Shown piece after piece: positions 38,222 to 47,811 of a DNA stretch of 64,000 bases; position 1 is the first letter of the stretch; every line of letters begins with the position of its first letter. The notes under the pieces are model-generated. The model made no database searches. It worked only from the letters and a program-made list of their open reading frames with translations, and had not been told where the DNA came from. The stretch is from CAVRXQ01 sp963725215 (GTDB lineage: Bacteria; Actinomycetota; Acidimicrobiia; Acidimicrobiales; Bog-793): assembly GCA_963725215.1 (NCBI GenBank), contig CAVRXQ010000005.1, positions 62,001 to 126,000 on the forward strand, given 5' to 3'. A program made the position numbers and the translations under genes.

Positions 38222-38243
38222 GTGCCGCGTAATTGCGCGGCAC
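38222..38243. promoter_or_regulatory. 22-bp perfect inverted repeat upstream of the second MFS gene
   Basis: GTGCCGCG and CGCGGCAC are perfect 8-bp arms around TAATTG. The site lies 33 bases after the FtsX-type remnant and 25 bases before GTG 38269. It could be a repressor operator for the exporter or a terminator for the upstream gene; the short 22-bp form favours an operator. Confidence 0.45.
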
Positions 38244-38268
38244 GCCCCTTAGGGTCGATCCTCACAAG

Positions 38269-39760
38269 GTGGGCTCTGAAAACACGCTGATCGACGAAGC
38301 GAAGTCCAACCGACCGAGGACCTGGAGGCGGGCGTTGCTCGTCGAACCGCGACGGATCGAGTCGGTTCGCGAGCGTCCGAACGCGTACTGGTTCGCCGTC
38401 GGCGCAGTCTGCATCGGCGCCTTCATGGGCCAGCTCGACGCGAGCATCGTGACGATCGCGTTTCCCACGCTTCAGCGCGCCTTTCGCGTCGGCGTGGGGC
38501 CGATCACGTGGGTCGGACTCTCGTACCTGATCTCGCTCGTCGCCTTCGTCACAATCGTCGGCCGTTTCGCCGACATGGCCGGGCGCAAGCTCCTCTACGT
38601 CTACGGCTTCGGTCTGTTCGCCGCGGCGTCTGCCGGATGCGGATTGGCGCCAGACCTTTGGACCCTTGTGGTTCTGCGGATCGTCCAGGGACTCGGCGCG
38701 GCGATGCTGCAGGCGAACAGCCTCGCGATCATCAACATCGCTACGCCGCGAGAACGGCTCGGCCACGCGATCGGAGTGCAGGGCGCGGCGCAGGCGCTCG
38801 GACTCGCGCTCGGACCGTCGGTCGGCGGCGCATTGATCGCGGCCGGGGGCTGGCGGCTCGTCTTCTACGTGAACGTGCCGGTAGGTGCCCTCGGGATCGC
38901 GGCGGGGCTCGCCTTCATCCCCCGCAGCCGACACCTACGTGCCCGTACCCCGCTCGACTGGTCCGGGCTCGCGCTTTTCGTGCCGTTTATCTGCGCGATC
39001 CTCGTCGCCGTCTCCTTCGGCAACACATGGGGTTGGGGCTCGACAGCCGACATCGCGTTGTTCGTCGTCGGCGCGGTCGTCGGCCTCGCGTTCATCGCCC
39101 GCGAGCGCCTGTCGCGCTTTCCGATGATCGACTTCGACCTTTTCCGACGACGCGCGTTCTCGGCTGGCATCTCGAGCGGATTGCTCAGCCTACCTCGTGA
39201 CCTTCGGCACACTTCTCGTGATGCCCTACCTCTTGGAGCGAGGGCTCGGGTTGTCCGCGGGCACCGCCGGCGTCGAACTGATGGTGATGCCGCTGTTGCT
39301 CGGCGTGGTCGCACCGTTCGCGGGACGAATCGGTGAAGGAATCGGCCTGCGCGCGCTCACCTCGACCGGGATGACGATCGTCGCCGCGTCCTTGTTCGCG
39401 CTGGCGCTGACAGGACCATCGATCGCTGCCGTGCTGGGCGGTCTCGCGGGCATTGGGATCGGGCTTGGGTGCTTCACCCCGGCGAACAACGCCGCGGTGC
39501 TCGCTACCGTGCCGCGGGAGCAGTCGGGAGAGGCGTCGGGCGTGATGAACGTCACCCGGGCAACGGGAACTTCCCTCGGGCTCGCGCTCACCGGACTCGT
39601 GTACGCCGTCGGCGGCGGCCACCTGGACCGGAGCGTCGACGTCACCGCCGGATACCACGACGCGCTGTTCTTCCTCGCCGCCGCGGCGCTCTTCGCCGCT
39701 GTGCTGTCCTTGTCGCGACCGGGAACAGCCCCGATGCGCCGGAGCGTCGCGATCGAGTAA
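38269..39760 (+). pseudogene. DHA2-type MFS exporter interrupted by one frameshift
   Basis: The first part encodes a 14-helix drug exporter N-terminus: GQLDASIVTIAFPTLQRAF, motif A-like GRFADMAGRKLL, RIVQGLGAAMLQANSLAII and GGWRLVFYVNVPVG. At about 39190, after SSGLLS, the frame shifts by one base. The remaining helices continue in the next frame from YLVTFGTLLVMPYLLERGLG to GTAPMRRSVAIE (stop 39760). Removing one C in CAGCCTACC restores a protein of about 495 residues. As it stands, the product ends near helix 9. GTG 38269 is the preferred start because the palindrome lies just upstream; TTG 38233 is possible. Confidence 0.82.
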
Positions 39761-40107
39761 TCGCAGGTCACCTTCCACGAGGCTCTCAATTTCCCCGGTC
39801 GATGTCCCAAGCCGTCGCGTCGCCGCGCTCCCGAGCGGTCCTTGACCGTTTGTCGGCCCCTTCCAGGACCTCCGTCGTCCGAATGTCGGAGGTCAATCCT
39901 TTGAGGAGCAGTTCCGGGAGGTCGCGATCGCGAAAGTCCTCGTCGCGCGGTGACAGGGAGGGGAACGGAGCCTTGTTTTCGGGTGAACGGCGTGCAAAGC
40001 ACATTACGAACGCGCTACTTTTAGGCCACACGCTGGACCCCACAGGTCGTGGGGAAGGTGCCCGGGAATGGATTCTCGGGCTTGGCGCAGGAGGGGGCTT
40101 TAACTCC
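39761..40107. other. Intergenic region before the second peptide-transporter operon
   Basis: About 350 bases with no convincing gene. It holds an inverted repeat with 8-bp arms (GACCTCCG 39867-39874, CGGAGGTC 39887-39894; 12-bp spacer), an AT-richer stretch around 39970-40025 that probably contains the promoter, and a strong ribosome-binding site (GGAGGGGG, 40090-40097). I could not assign a -35/-10 pair. Confidence 0.5.
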
Positions 40108-42090
40108 ATGAATGTTTCCCAGGGCCGCAGGCGATGGCTCTGGCGCGCGGGAGCGGGCGCGATCTCGGTGGCGATGCTCGCCACACTGGGACTCGCGAGC
40201 GTCGCCTCGGCGTCGAAGAGTCACACGACAAAACCACACGCGATCAGCGGGGGAGTCGTGAAGTGGGCGGAGGCGCCGAGCGCCATCGTGAACTTCATCA
40301 ATCCCTATCTGCCGCCGGCGTATTTCTCGGCGACGAACGGCGCGTTCATCAACGTCTTGTACCGACCGCTGTATTGGCCGGGTTCCAACACAAGTGTGAA
40401 CATCATCCCGTCGCTGTCTCTCGCCACGTTGCCGGTGTACTCGCACAACGACACGGAGCTCACCTTCCACATGACCGGATACAAGTGGTCGAACGGTGAG
40501 ACAGTCACCGCTCAAGACTTCATGTTCTGGATGAACATGATGAAGCTTGAATACGAGAACTACGGCGGCTGGTTCCCAGGCGGCATCCCTGTCGGCATCA
40601 CGTCGATCACCGAGCCGAACTCGATGACGATCGTGATCAAGCTCGACAAGCACGTGAACCCGTTGTGGTACACGTACAACAACCTGACCCTCGTGACGCC
40701 GTTCCCGATGGCGTGGGACGTCACGGCGCACGGACAGAAGGCCGGCGCGCAAGCGTGCGGCACGAGCGGGTTCAACCAGGTCGCAGTGAAGATGGTCAAA
40801 GGCGCTCCTGAGCCCGCCAACGCGCTGGCGCGCAACTGCGTAGCGGTGTTCGACTTCTTGGAGCAGCAGGCCGGCTACGACCCGCTGAACCCAAAGAAGG
40901 CCAACAACTCCTACGCGACGTACGCGACGAACCCGCTCTGGCAGGTCGTCGACGGACCGTTCCACGTCACCGCGTTCAACTCGACGGGGTTCATCGAGCT
41001 GAAGCCGAACCCGAAGTACTCGGGCCCGGTGAAGCCGAAGATCGCGGCGTTCGAAGAGCTTCCGTTCACCTCGGACACGTCGGAATACAACGCGCTCGTC
41101 GGCGGCAAGCTGACGATCGGGTACATCCCGGCGCAAGACCTCACCTCGGCGGCGAAGAACGCCACCACTCCCGGGAAGAACAACCCCCGCGTGGCTTCCA
41201 AGTTCAACCTGGTTCCCTGGGTCCTCTTCGGGTTCAACTACTTCCCGATGAACATGAACTCGGTCGGTGACGGTGGGTATGCCGGCAAGATCTTCCAGCA
41301 GCTGTACTTCCGTCAGGCGGTGCAGTACGTGATGGACCAGCCTGCCTACCTGAAGACGCTCTGGAAGGGATACGGCGTACCGACGTACGGTCCGGTTCCG
41401 CTCTTGCCGAAGAACCCGTACTCGGACAAGACCGAGCTGTCGAACCCGTACTCGTACAACCCGTCGAAGGCGGCGGCATTGCTGACCGCAAACGGCTGGA
41501 AGGTCGTTCCGAACGGGACGTCCACCTGCGTCGACGCCTCGAAGTGCGGCGTTCCTGCGGGCACCCCGCTCTCCTTCTCGATGGTCTACGCGGCCGGCGT
41601 GACAGCCTTCGACACCTACATCGCAGCCTTCACCTCGGGGTTGAAGTCGAACTTGGGTATCAACATCACGGCGACCGGTGAGACCTTCGACACCGTCCTC
41701 GGAACCGCCTTCCCGCCGTGCTCGGGTTCGACCTGCACGTGGGAGTGGGCCGACTGGGGCGGCGGCTGGGTCTACTACCCGGACTACGAGCCGACTGGTG
41801 AGGAGATCTTCCTGCCCACCGCGCCATCGAACGCCGGCGGGTTCAACAACTCCAAGCTGAACAGCCTGATCAACGGCACCGACTACGGGAACACGTCGAT
41901 CCAGAACTACGAGAACTACACGGCGAAGATCCTTCCCGTCGTCTACCAGGCGAACGCGGATTACGCGCTCACCGAAGCGGCGAAGAACCTATCTGGCGTC
42001 GCCACCTTCCAGAACGCCTTCGGCTTGTACAACCCCGAGAACCTCTACTTCACGTCACGAAGTAGGGCACAACTCGGAGCTAGGACGTAA
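40108..42090 (+). CDS. Family 5 solute-binding protein of a peptide ABC transporter (system 2)
   Basis: A 660-residue exported binding protein, longer than the family average. The signal peptide is RRWLWRAGAGAISVAMLATLGLASVASAS, without a lipobox. The domain shows YKWSNGETVTAQDFMFWMNMM, an early LYRPLYWPG, and FRQAVQYVMDQPAYLKTLWKGYG. ATG 40108 follows GGAGGGGG. The frame is open for 640 bases upstream, but that stretch encodes the MFS remnant and non-coding DNA. It is asparagine- and tyrosine-rich for such a GC-rich genome, as exported proteins often are. A 19-bp hairpin starts at the last base of its stop. Confidence 0.92.
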   Translation: MNVSQGRRRWLWRAGAGAISVAMLATLGLASVASASKSHTTKPHAISGGVVKWAEAPSAIVNFINPYLPPAYFSATNGAFINVLYRPLYWPGSNTSVNIIPSLSLATLPVYSHNDTELTFHMTGYKWSNGETVTAQDFMFWMNMMKLEYENYGGWFPGGIPVGITSITEPNSMTIVIKLDKHVNPLWYTYNNLTLVTPFPMAWDVTAHGQKAGAQACGTSGFNQVAVKMVKGAPEPANALARNCVAVFDFLEQQAGYDPLNPKKANNSYATYATNPLWQVVDGPFHVTAFNSTGFIELKPNPKYSGPVKPKIAAFEELPFTSDTSEYNALVGGKLTIGYIPAQDLTSAAKNATTPGKNNPRVASKFNLVPWVLFGFNYFPMNMNSVGDGGYAGKIFQQLYFRQAVQYVMDQPAYLKTLWKGYGVPTYGPVPLLPKNPYSDKTELSNPYSYNPSKAAALLTANGWKVVPNGTSTCVDASKCGVPAGTPLSFSMVYAAGVTAFDTYIAAFTSGLKSNLGINITATGETFDTVLGTAFPPCSGSTCTWEWADWGGGWVYYPDYEPTGEEIFLPTAPSNAGGFNNSKLNSLINGTDYGNTSIQNYENYTAKILPVVYQANADYALTEAAKNLSGVATFQNAFGLYNPENLYFTSRSRAQLGART

Positions 42091-42130
42091 GACAGGATCG
42101 GCCGACCCAAAGGGTCGGCCGATCCTGTCT
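42090..42130 (+). terminator. 19-bp perfect hairpin between solute-binding-protein and permease genes (system 2)
   Basis: Nineteen bases from the last A of the stop codon pair perfectly with 42112-42130 around an AAA loop, and TTCTT follows. This is the strongest hairpin in the window and looks like an intrinsic terminator. As the permease genes follow on the same strand, it probably limits read-through and sets a high binding-protein to permease ratio. Confidence 0.8.
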
Positions 42131-42290
42131 TTCTTGAACCCGGAGCCTCTCGCCTCGGGTCCTCGCTGGTTTCGAGGCGAAGACAACGCCCGGGGCGACG
42201 GATCGCCCGCCGACGTGCTCGGCGAGCGAGAATGGACGAACATGGATGGGGTGGCTCTAGGGGGCCGCAGATGACTGAAGGTGTTTCACG

Positions 42291-43241
42291 GTGATTGGCT
42301 ACATCATTCGCCGCATCGGCCAGGCGCTGATCGTCGTCCTCGGGGTAATACTCCTTGTGTTCATCCTTGCCCACGTCATCCCGGGAGGAGAGGCCCGCGC
42401 CGCGCTCGGAGCACGGGCGACCCCGCAGGCGGTCCATCAGTTCAACGTCGAGAACGGGTTCTACCTGCCTTTCTACGACCAGTTCTACCAGTACGTACGC
42501 GGTCTCTTGGAGACGTTCAACCTCGGATACTCGTATCACTACAACCAGTCGGTGAACTCGCTCATCCAGGAGCGACTGCCGAAGACCCTGGTCCTCGTCG
42601 GCATCTCGACGGTTTTCGCCCTGATCATCGCCGTGCCGCTCGGCATCTTGCAGGTCGTGCGCCGCAACAAGCCGGTCGACTACGCGCTCACGGGGGCGTC
42701 GTTCATCGGGTACTCGATGCCGGCGTTCCTCCTCGGCCAGCTCCTGATCCTGTACTTCGCGATCAACCTGCACTGGTTCTCCACCGAGGCGCCGCAGGGC
42801 TCGTCGGTGGGGGCGATCCTCGGCGACCCCCGCGGCCTCGTGCTGCCGATCCTCACGCTTTCCGCGCTCACCATCGCCGCGTTCAGCCGCTACATGCGCT
42901 CTTCGATGATGGAGGCGATGACACAGGACTACATCCGCACGGCGCGTGCAAAAGGGGCGGGCAGAGGGCGAGTTCTTTTCCGTCACGCATTGCGGAACGC
43001 ATTGATCCCGATCGTGACATTGCTCGGGCTGTCGCTCCCTGGGATCGTCGGGGGAGCGCTCATCACCGAGACGGTGTTCAACTTCCCGGGCATGGGGCTG
43101 CTCACGACGCAAGCGGCGCTGCAGACAGACGTGCCGATCCTGCTCGGGACGACGCTCGTGGCGACGCTCGCGACGGTCGCCGGCTCTTTGATCGCCGACA
43201 TCTTGTACGCGGTCGTCGACCCCCGTGTCCGTTATGTCTGA
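42291..43241 (+). CDS. DppB-type peptide ABC transporter permease (system 2)
   Basis: A 316-residue permease with six predicted helices, starting GYIIRRIGQALIVVLGVILLVFILAHVIPGGEAR, as in DppB/OppB. The EAA loop is RTARAKGAGRGRVLFRHALRNALIPIVT, and it ends in LYAVVDPRVRYV. The start GTG 42291 is 201 bases after the binding-protein gene, across the long hairpin. It is 30 bases from the next permease gene and co-transcribed with it. Confidence 0.94.
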   Translation: MIGYIIRRIGQALIVVLGVILLVFILAHVIPGGEARAALGARATPQAVHQFNVENGFYLPFYDQFYQYVRGLLETFNLGYSYHYNQSVNSLIQERLPKTLVLVGISTVFALIIAVPLGILQVVRRNKPVDYALTGASFIGYSMPAFLLGQLLILYFAINLHWFSTEAPQGSSVGAILGDPRGLVLPILTLSALTIAAFSRYMRSSMMEAMTQDYIRTARAKGAGRGRVLFRHALRNALIPIVTLLGLSLPGIVGGALITETVFNFPGMGLLTTQAALQTDVPILLGTTLVATLATVAGSLIADILYAVVDPRVRYV

Positions 43242-43271
43242 GCGCCGGATGAGGAGAGGAGGCGAGTCCTG

Positions 43272-44234
43272 ATGAGCATCGGACTGCCGACGGGAGATCT
43301 CGAACAGCTCGAAAAGGCCGAGCTCGTCCCGACGACGCCGGCCGCGACGGTCTCCGGCGGAGAGGCATTTTCAGCTGGCGGCATCGCCCGCCAGTTCTGG
43401 CTCGTCTTCTCGGAGAACAAGCTCGCCCTCATCGGGGTCGTGGTGATCATCTTCTTCGTGCTGTTCTGTTTCTTGGGACCGGTCTTTTACACGACGAACC
43501 AGACGAACACGCAGAACGCGATCCTGTACTCGGTTCAGAACGCGGCTCCGTCCGCGGGACACCTGCTTGGCACTGACCCGGCGGGGTTCGACATGCTCGG
43601 GCGCGTGATGTACGGCGGCCAGACCTCGCTCGAGGTCGGCTTTGCCGCTGCCGGGATCGCCACCTCCATCGGCGTCGTCTGGGGCGCCACCGCCGGTTTC
43701 TTCGGCGGCTGGCTGGACGCCTTGATGATGCGGATCGTCGACGTCTTGTTGTCGGTTCCGATCTTGTTCTTGCTCATCGTTCTCGCGGTGATCTTCCACC
43801 CGTCCTTATCGCTGCTCATCTTGGTGATCGGCTTTGTCGCTTGGCTCGTACCCGCCCGCCTCGTCCGCGGTGAGACGTTGACATTGCGGGTGCGCGAGTA
43901 CGTGCAGGCGGTACGCGTCATGGGCGGCACGGGACGGCGGATCGTCTTCCGCCACATCATCCCGAACACGATCGGGACGATCGTCGTCAACGCGACCTTC
44001 CAAGTCGCCGACGCAATCTTGTTGCTGGCGGCGCTCGGTTTCATCGGGCTCGGCGTACCGCTTCCCAACACGGACTGGGGATCGATGCTCGCCCAGGGCG
44101 TGAACTACGCCCTCAACGGATACTGGTGGCAGATCTACCCGACGGGGATCGCGATCGTCGCGGTCGTCGTCGCGTTCAACTTCCTCGGTGACGCGATGCG
44201 CGACGCCTTCGAGGTGCGTCTGCAGCGTCGCTGA
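43272..44234 (+). CDS. DppC-type peptide ABC transporter permease (system 2)
   Basis: A 320-residue permease with a cytoplasmic N-terminal leader of about 45 residues. The helices include LIGVVVIIFFVLFCFLGPVF. Family motifs are GTDPAGFDMLGRVMYGGQTSLEVG and the EAA-type loop QAVRVMGGTGRRIVFRHIIPNTI, ending in LGDAMRDAFEVRLQRR. ATG 43272 has AGGAGGCGAG upstream. It converges on the ATPase gene of the same system, which is on the other strand. Confidence 0.94.
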   Translation: MSIGLPTGDLEQLEKAELVPTTPAATVSGGEAFSAGGIARQFWLVFSENKLALIGVVVIIFFVLFCFLGPVFYTTNQTNTQNAILYSVQNAAPSAGHLLGTDPAGFDMLGRVMYGGQTSLEVGFAAAGIATSIGVVWGATAGFFGGWLDALMMRIVDVLLSVPILFLLIVLAVIFHPSLSLLILVIGFVAWLVPARLVRGETLTLRVREYVQAVRVMGGTGRRIVFRHIIPNTIGTIVVNATFQVADAILLLAALGFIGLGVPLPNTDWGSMLAQGVNYALNGYWWQIYPTGIAIVAVVVAFNFLGDAMRDAFEVRLQRR

Positions 44235-44294
44235 TACCGGCGCGTGGTCTCACGTGTGACGCCTGCTTCGGCGCGTCGGAGTCGGTGAGTCGCG

Positions 44295-46511
44295 CTACTC
44301 CGTCGTCGTGCTCGACGCCCCGGCGAAGTCGGAGACAAGCGGCGTCTGCAGCGGGAAGTGGCACGCCGCGAGGTGTGTCTCACCGAACAGGCGCAACGGC
44401 GGCTCGACCTCCGCGCAGACGTCCTGGGCGAATGGACAGCGCGTCCGGAATCGGCAGCCGCTCGGTGGATTGAGCGAGGAGGGCAGCTCGCCGTGCACCA
44501 CCTTCTTGCGCGAGGCCTTCGCGACGACGGGGTCGGGGATCGGGATCGCATCGATCAGCGCCTGGGTGTAGGGGTGCGCCGTGTTCAGGTAGACGTCGAC
44601 CGCCGGTCCGATCTCGACGAGCTTGCCGAGGTACATCACGCCGATCGTGTCCGAGAGGTACTTCACGACCGCGAGGTCGTGTGAGATGACGATGTAGGTG
44701 AGGTCGTGTCGCGTCTGGAGGTCGCGCATCAAGTTCAAGATCTGGGACTGGATCGAGACGTCGAGTGCGGAGACCGGCTCGTCGGCGACGATGAGCTTCG
44801 GGTTGAGGGCGAGGGCGCGGGCGAGCCCGATGCGTTGGCGCTGGCCGCCGGAGAACTCGTGGGGGTACAGCCCCGCCGAGCGCGGTGAGAGGCCAACCTC
44901 GCTGAGAAGTTCCTCGACTCGCCGATCTTGCTCTTCGTGGGTGCCGATCCCCTGTACGACGAGGGGTTCGCGGATGATCGACTTCACCCGCATTCTCGGG
45001 TCGAGGGATGAATAGGGGTCCTGGAACATCATCTGCATGTCGCGCCGCTGCGTGCGCAGCGCGCGTCCGCGAAGCCGTGTGACGTCGGTGCTCTCGTAGA
45101 CCACCGAACCGGCGGTCGGCTTCTCAAGCGCCACAACGAGGCGTCCGATCGTCGTCTTGCCGCACCCCGACTCACCGACGAGGCCGAATGTCTCACCGCG
45201 GCGGACCTGGAAACTCACGTCCGAGACGGCGTGCACTGTGCCGACCTTGCGCTGGATCACCGCTCCCGAGGTCACCGCGTAGTTCTTCACGAGATTTCGG
45301 ACGTCGAGTGCGACCTCGCGCTCGCGCTGCAGCGCGGCCACGAGCGCGGTCTCCTTCGCGACCGCCGTCGCTTCCATTTGCGTGCCCTCTTCGGAGACCT
45401 GGATGCCGCGACGGGCGAGGCGCTCTTCGCGCGTCGCCGTCACCGGGTGGAAGCACGCGTAGAGGTGGTCGCTAGCGCTGTGCGTGTCGGGAGCGGCTTC
45501 TTCTTGCGGGTTGAACCCCACCGTCGGGGGAGCGACTTCGCCGTTCGCCCCGTTTGCCGGAGCAAGCGGGGGTTCGTCGGAGCGGCAGATGTCCGTCGCG
45601 TATCGACAGCGCGGTGCGAACCGGCAGTTCGTGATCTGCTGGGAGAGATCGGGAGGGAGCCCGGCGATCGAGTAGAGCTTCGCCCGGCGGTCCTGTTCGA
45701 CATGGGGGATCGACTCGAACAGAGCCTCTGTGTACGGGTGGCGCATCGAGCCGAATAGGTTCTCGGTCGAAGCGGACTCGACGATCTTCCCGGCGTACAT
45801 CACCATCGTCCGGTCGCTGCGCGAGGCGATCACACCCAGGTCGTGGGTGATCAAGATCACCGCCATTCCGAGGCGCTCTCTGAGATCGTCGATCAGGTCG
45901 AGGATCTGCGCTTGGATCGTCACGTCGAGGGCGGTCGTCGGCTCGTCGGCGATCAGCAGCTTCGGATCGCACGCGAGCGCCATCGCGATCATCACCCGCT
46001 GGCGGAGGCCCCCAGAAAGCTGGTGCGCGTAGGAGTTGAGGCGCTCTTCGGGGCGCGGCATGCCGACCAGTCGGAGCACCTCGAGCGCGCGCTCATAGGC
46101 CTGCTGCTTTGAAACCTGACGGTGCAGCCGCACGACTTCCGCGATCTGGCGGCCGATCTTCCACGTCGGATTGAGCGAGGTCATCGGGTCCTGGAAGATC
46201 ATCGCGACCTCGTTGCCGCGCACCTTCGTCATCTGCTTTTCGCTGAAGCCCGCGATGTCGCGGCCGTTCAAGGCGATCGTGCCTTTCGTGACGTGGCCGA
46301 CGATCGGCAACAGCTTCATGATCGAAAGCCCGGCCGTCGTCTTGCCGCACCCGGATTCGCCGACGAGACCCACGCATTCACCGGGGTCGACGTGGAACGA
46401 GACTCCGGCGACCGCGATTACGTTCGAGGTGCGCAGGTGGAACTCGGTATGGAGGTCCTCGACTTGGAGGACGGGGCCGCCGCGAGGGGTCTCGGTCGCC
46501 GTCGATGTCAT
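44295..46511 (-). CDS. Double ATPase (DppD-DppF fusion) of a peptide ABC transporter (system 2)
   Basis: A 738-residue protein with two ABC ATPase domains in one chain. The first (about 10-290) has GESGCGKTT, LSGGLRQRV and LLIADEPTTALD, then the cysteine cluster CRFAPRCRYATDIC. A linker of about 80 residues follows. The second (about 390-650) has GESGCGKTT, FSGGQRQRIGLARA and LIVADEPVSALD, then CRFRTRCPFAQDVC. ATG 46511 starts just before the first domain; the open frame extends further but without family similarity. It lies on the opposite strand from the binding-protein and permease genes, with only 60 bases between the stops, so the two transcripts converge. Confidence 0.93.
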   Translation of the reverse strand: MTSTATETPRGGPVLQVEDLHTEFHLRTSNVIAVAGVSFHVDPGECVGLVGESGCGKTTAGLSIMKLLPIVGHVTKGTIALNGRDIAGFSEKQMTKVRGNEVAMIFQDPMTSLNPTWKIGRQIAEVVRLHRQVSKQQAYERALEVLRLVGMPRPEERLNSYAHQLSGGLRQRVMIAMALACDPKLLIADEPTTALDVTIQAQILDLIDDLRERLGMAVILITHDLGVIASRSDRTMVMYAGKIVESASTENLFGSMRHPYTEALFESIPHVEQDRRAKLYSIAGLPPDLSQQITNCRFAPRCRYATDICRSDEPPLAPANGANGEVAPPTVGFNPQEEAAPDTHSASDHLYACFHPVTATREERLARRGIQVSEEGTQMEATAVAKETALVAALQREREVALDVRNLVKNYAVTSGAVIQRKVGTVHAVSDVSFQVRRGETFGLVGESGCGKTTIGRLVVALEKPTAGSVVYESTDVTRLRGRALRTQRRDMQMMFQDPYSSLDPRMRVKSIIREPLVVQGIGTHEEQDRRVEELLSEVGLSPRSAGLYPHEFSGGQRQRIGLARALALNPKLIVADEPVSALDVSIQSQILNLMRDLQTRHDLTYIVISHDLAVVKYLSDTIGVMYLGKLVEIGPAVDVYLNTAHPYTQALIDAIPIPDPVVAKASRKKVVHGELPSSLNPPSGCRFRTRCPFAQDVCAEVEPPLRLFGETHLAACHFPLQTPLVSDFAGASSTTTE

Positions 46512-46716
46512 TGGCCGAATCCTCCTTCGCGGCCTCCCCCGCCGCTCCTGCGTGCGCGGATGGTCGCGACGCGGGACCGGGGAATCGGCCCAGAACCGCC
46601 GCCGCGCAAACGACTCCGATCGCGACGGAGACGGCCAATCGTACCTGGTCAGCGCGCATGTGCCCAAGCAGAAGGCCTTCGAAAGAACAGAAAGCGCCAT
46701 GTAGCGTGAGGCCTCG

Positions 46717-47514
46717 ATGATCCGGGTCGGCGTCCTCGGGGCGATGGGAAAGATGGGTTCCACGGTCTGCGACGCGATCGTCCTCGCAGACGACCTCGAG
46801 CTCGTGTGCGCGGTCGACTCGAAATCCGGCGACGACGCGGGAAGCCTCGTCGGCGGCATTGTGGTGTCGAGCGACATCGGTTCACTTGGCAGCACCGATG
46901 CCGAGGTGGCGGTCGATTTCACCTCTGCCCAAGCAGCGACGGAGAACCTCCTCTGGTGTGCGGAACACGGCATCCACGCCGTCTGTGGGACGACTGGAAT
47001 CGACGAAGAAGGTCTCGCCCGATTGTCGGACGCCTTCGCGCCGGCCGACCGTCCGAACGCGATCGTCGCCCCGAACTTCTCGGTCTCCGCCGTGGCGATG
47101 ATGCGCCTCGCCGAGATCGCGGCGCCGTTGTTCGACTCGGCGGAGATCATCGAGCTCCACCACAACCACAAGCTCGACGCGCCGTCTGGAACCTCGATCG
47201 AGACGGCGCGCAGGATCGCCGGTGCCCGCTCGGAGTCGCGCGCCGGCGGCTTCGCGCCGGACGCGACGAGGACGCTCACCCTCGAGGGGGCGCGCGGTGC
47301 CACCGGCGCCGGTGAGATCGCCATCCACTCGGTCAGGCTCACCGGCCTCGTCGCCCACCAAGAGGTGATCTTCGGCGCTGAGGGTCAGACCCTCACGCTC
47401 CGCCAGGACACCTACGACCGCTCGTCGTTCATGCCGGGCGTGCTGCTCGCGGTGCGCAAGATCGCGGCGACGCCAGGTTTCACCGTCGGACTCGACGAGC
47501 TCCTCGAGCTCTAG
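46717..47514 (+). CDS. dapB: 4-hydroxy-tetrahydrodipicolinate reductase
   Basis: DapB reduces the product of DapA in lysine and meso-diaminopimelate synthesis. The 265-residue protein has the dinucleotide motif GVLGAMGKMG at the N-terminus and a CGTTG loop. The catalytic motif is ELHHNHKLDAPSGTS (His-His-x-x-Lys), and it ends with the tetramer region around HEV-like HQEVIFGAEGQTLTLRQD. ATG 46717 fits the family start. The 205 bases upstream, back to the ATPase gene, hold no sure gene. dapA and rnj follow, broken by one small membrane-protein gene. Confidence 0.97.
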   Translation: MIRVGVLGAMGKMGSTVCDAIVLADDLELVCAVDSKSGDDAGSLVGGIVVSSDIGSLGSTDAEVAVDFTSAQAATENLLWCAEHGIHAVCGTTGIDEEGLARLSDAFAPADRPNAIVAPNFSVSAVAMMRLAEIAAPLFDSAEIIELHHNHKLDAPSGTSIETARRIAGARSESRAGGFAPDATRTLTLEGARGATGAGEIAIHSVRLTGLVAHQEVIFGAEGQTLTLRQDTYDRSSFMPGVLLAVRKIAATPGFTVGLDELLEL

Positions 47515-47811
47515 ACAGCTTCGCCCGCCCCACGGGGCGCCGGATTCCGCCGCTCAGACAAATCGGCGGGCGTCGTAGCGCCAGATGGCGGGCAGCACGA
47601 CGGCGGCGATGCCCACGCCGAGCACGCGCGGAGGACCGTTTCGAGCCTCACGCAGCACCGCCTCGCAAATGAGGCCGTACGCGGCCGACAGTCCTAGGTC
47701 CTAGGACCCGCCTGACCAGGACATTCGCCCCTTATCCCGAATGCCGGGGACGGGCAGGCTGTTTCCACGTTCGCACCGGTGGTCGGTGCGCTTTTGGAAG
47801 GAGCACCGAAC
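47515..47811. other. Region after dapB with a possible gene remnant on the minus strand
   Basis: A 49-codon open stretch on the minus strand (47700-47554) ends in GIAAVVLPAIWRYDARRFV and looks like the last helix of a membrane protein. It has an in-frame stop upstream and no good start, so I read it as a remnant. A 6-bp hairpin (CCGCCG/CGGCGG, 47547-47569) may end dapB transcription. Overlapping CCTAGG repeats (47691-47705) lie ahead of the next gene. Confidence 0.4.

Noticed and set aside
39469..40107. Long upstream extension of the second solute-binding-protein gene
   Set aside because: It covers the MFS remnant in another frame and non-coding DNA. The signal peptide and ribosome-binding site mark ATG 40108.
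46378..46659. Minus-strand frame with an N-terminal hydrophobic helix overlapping the start of the double-ATPase gene
   Set aside because: The helix-like start is plausible, but more than half of the frame overlaps the ATPase coding sequence in another phase and has arginine/proline-rich shadow composition. No ribosome-binding site or family pattern supports it.
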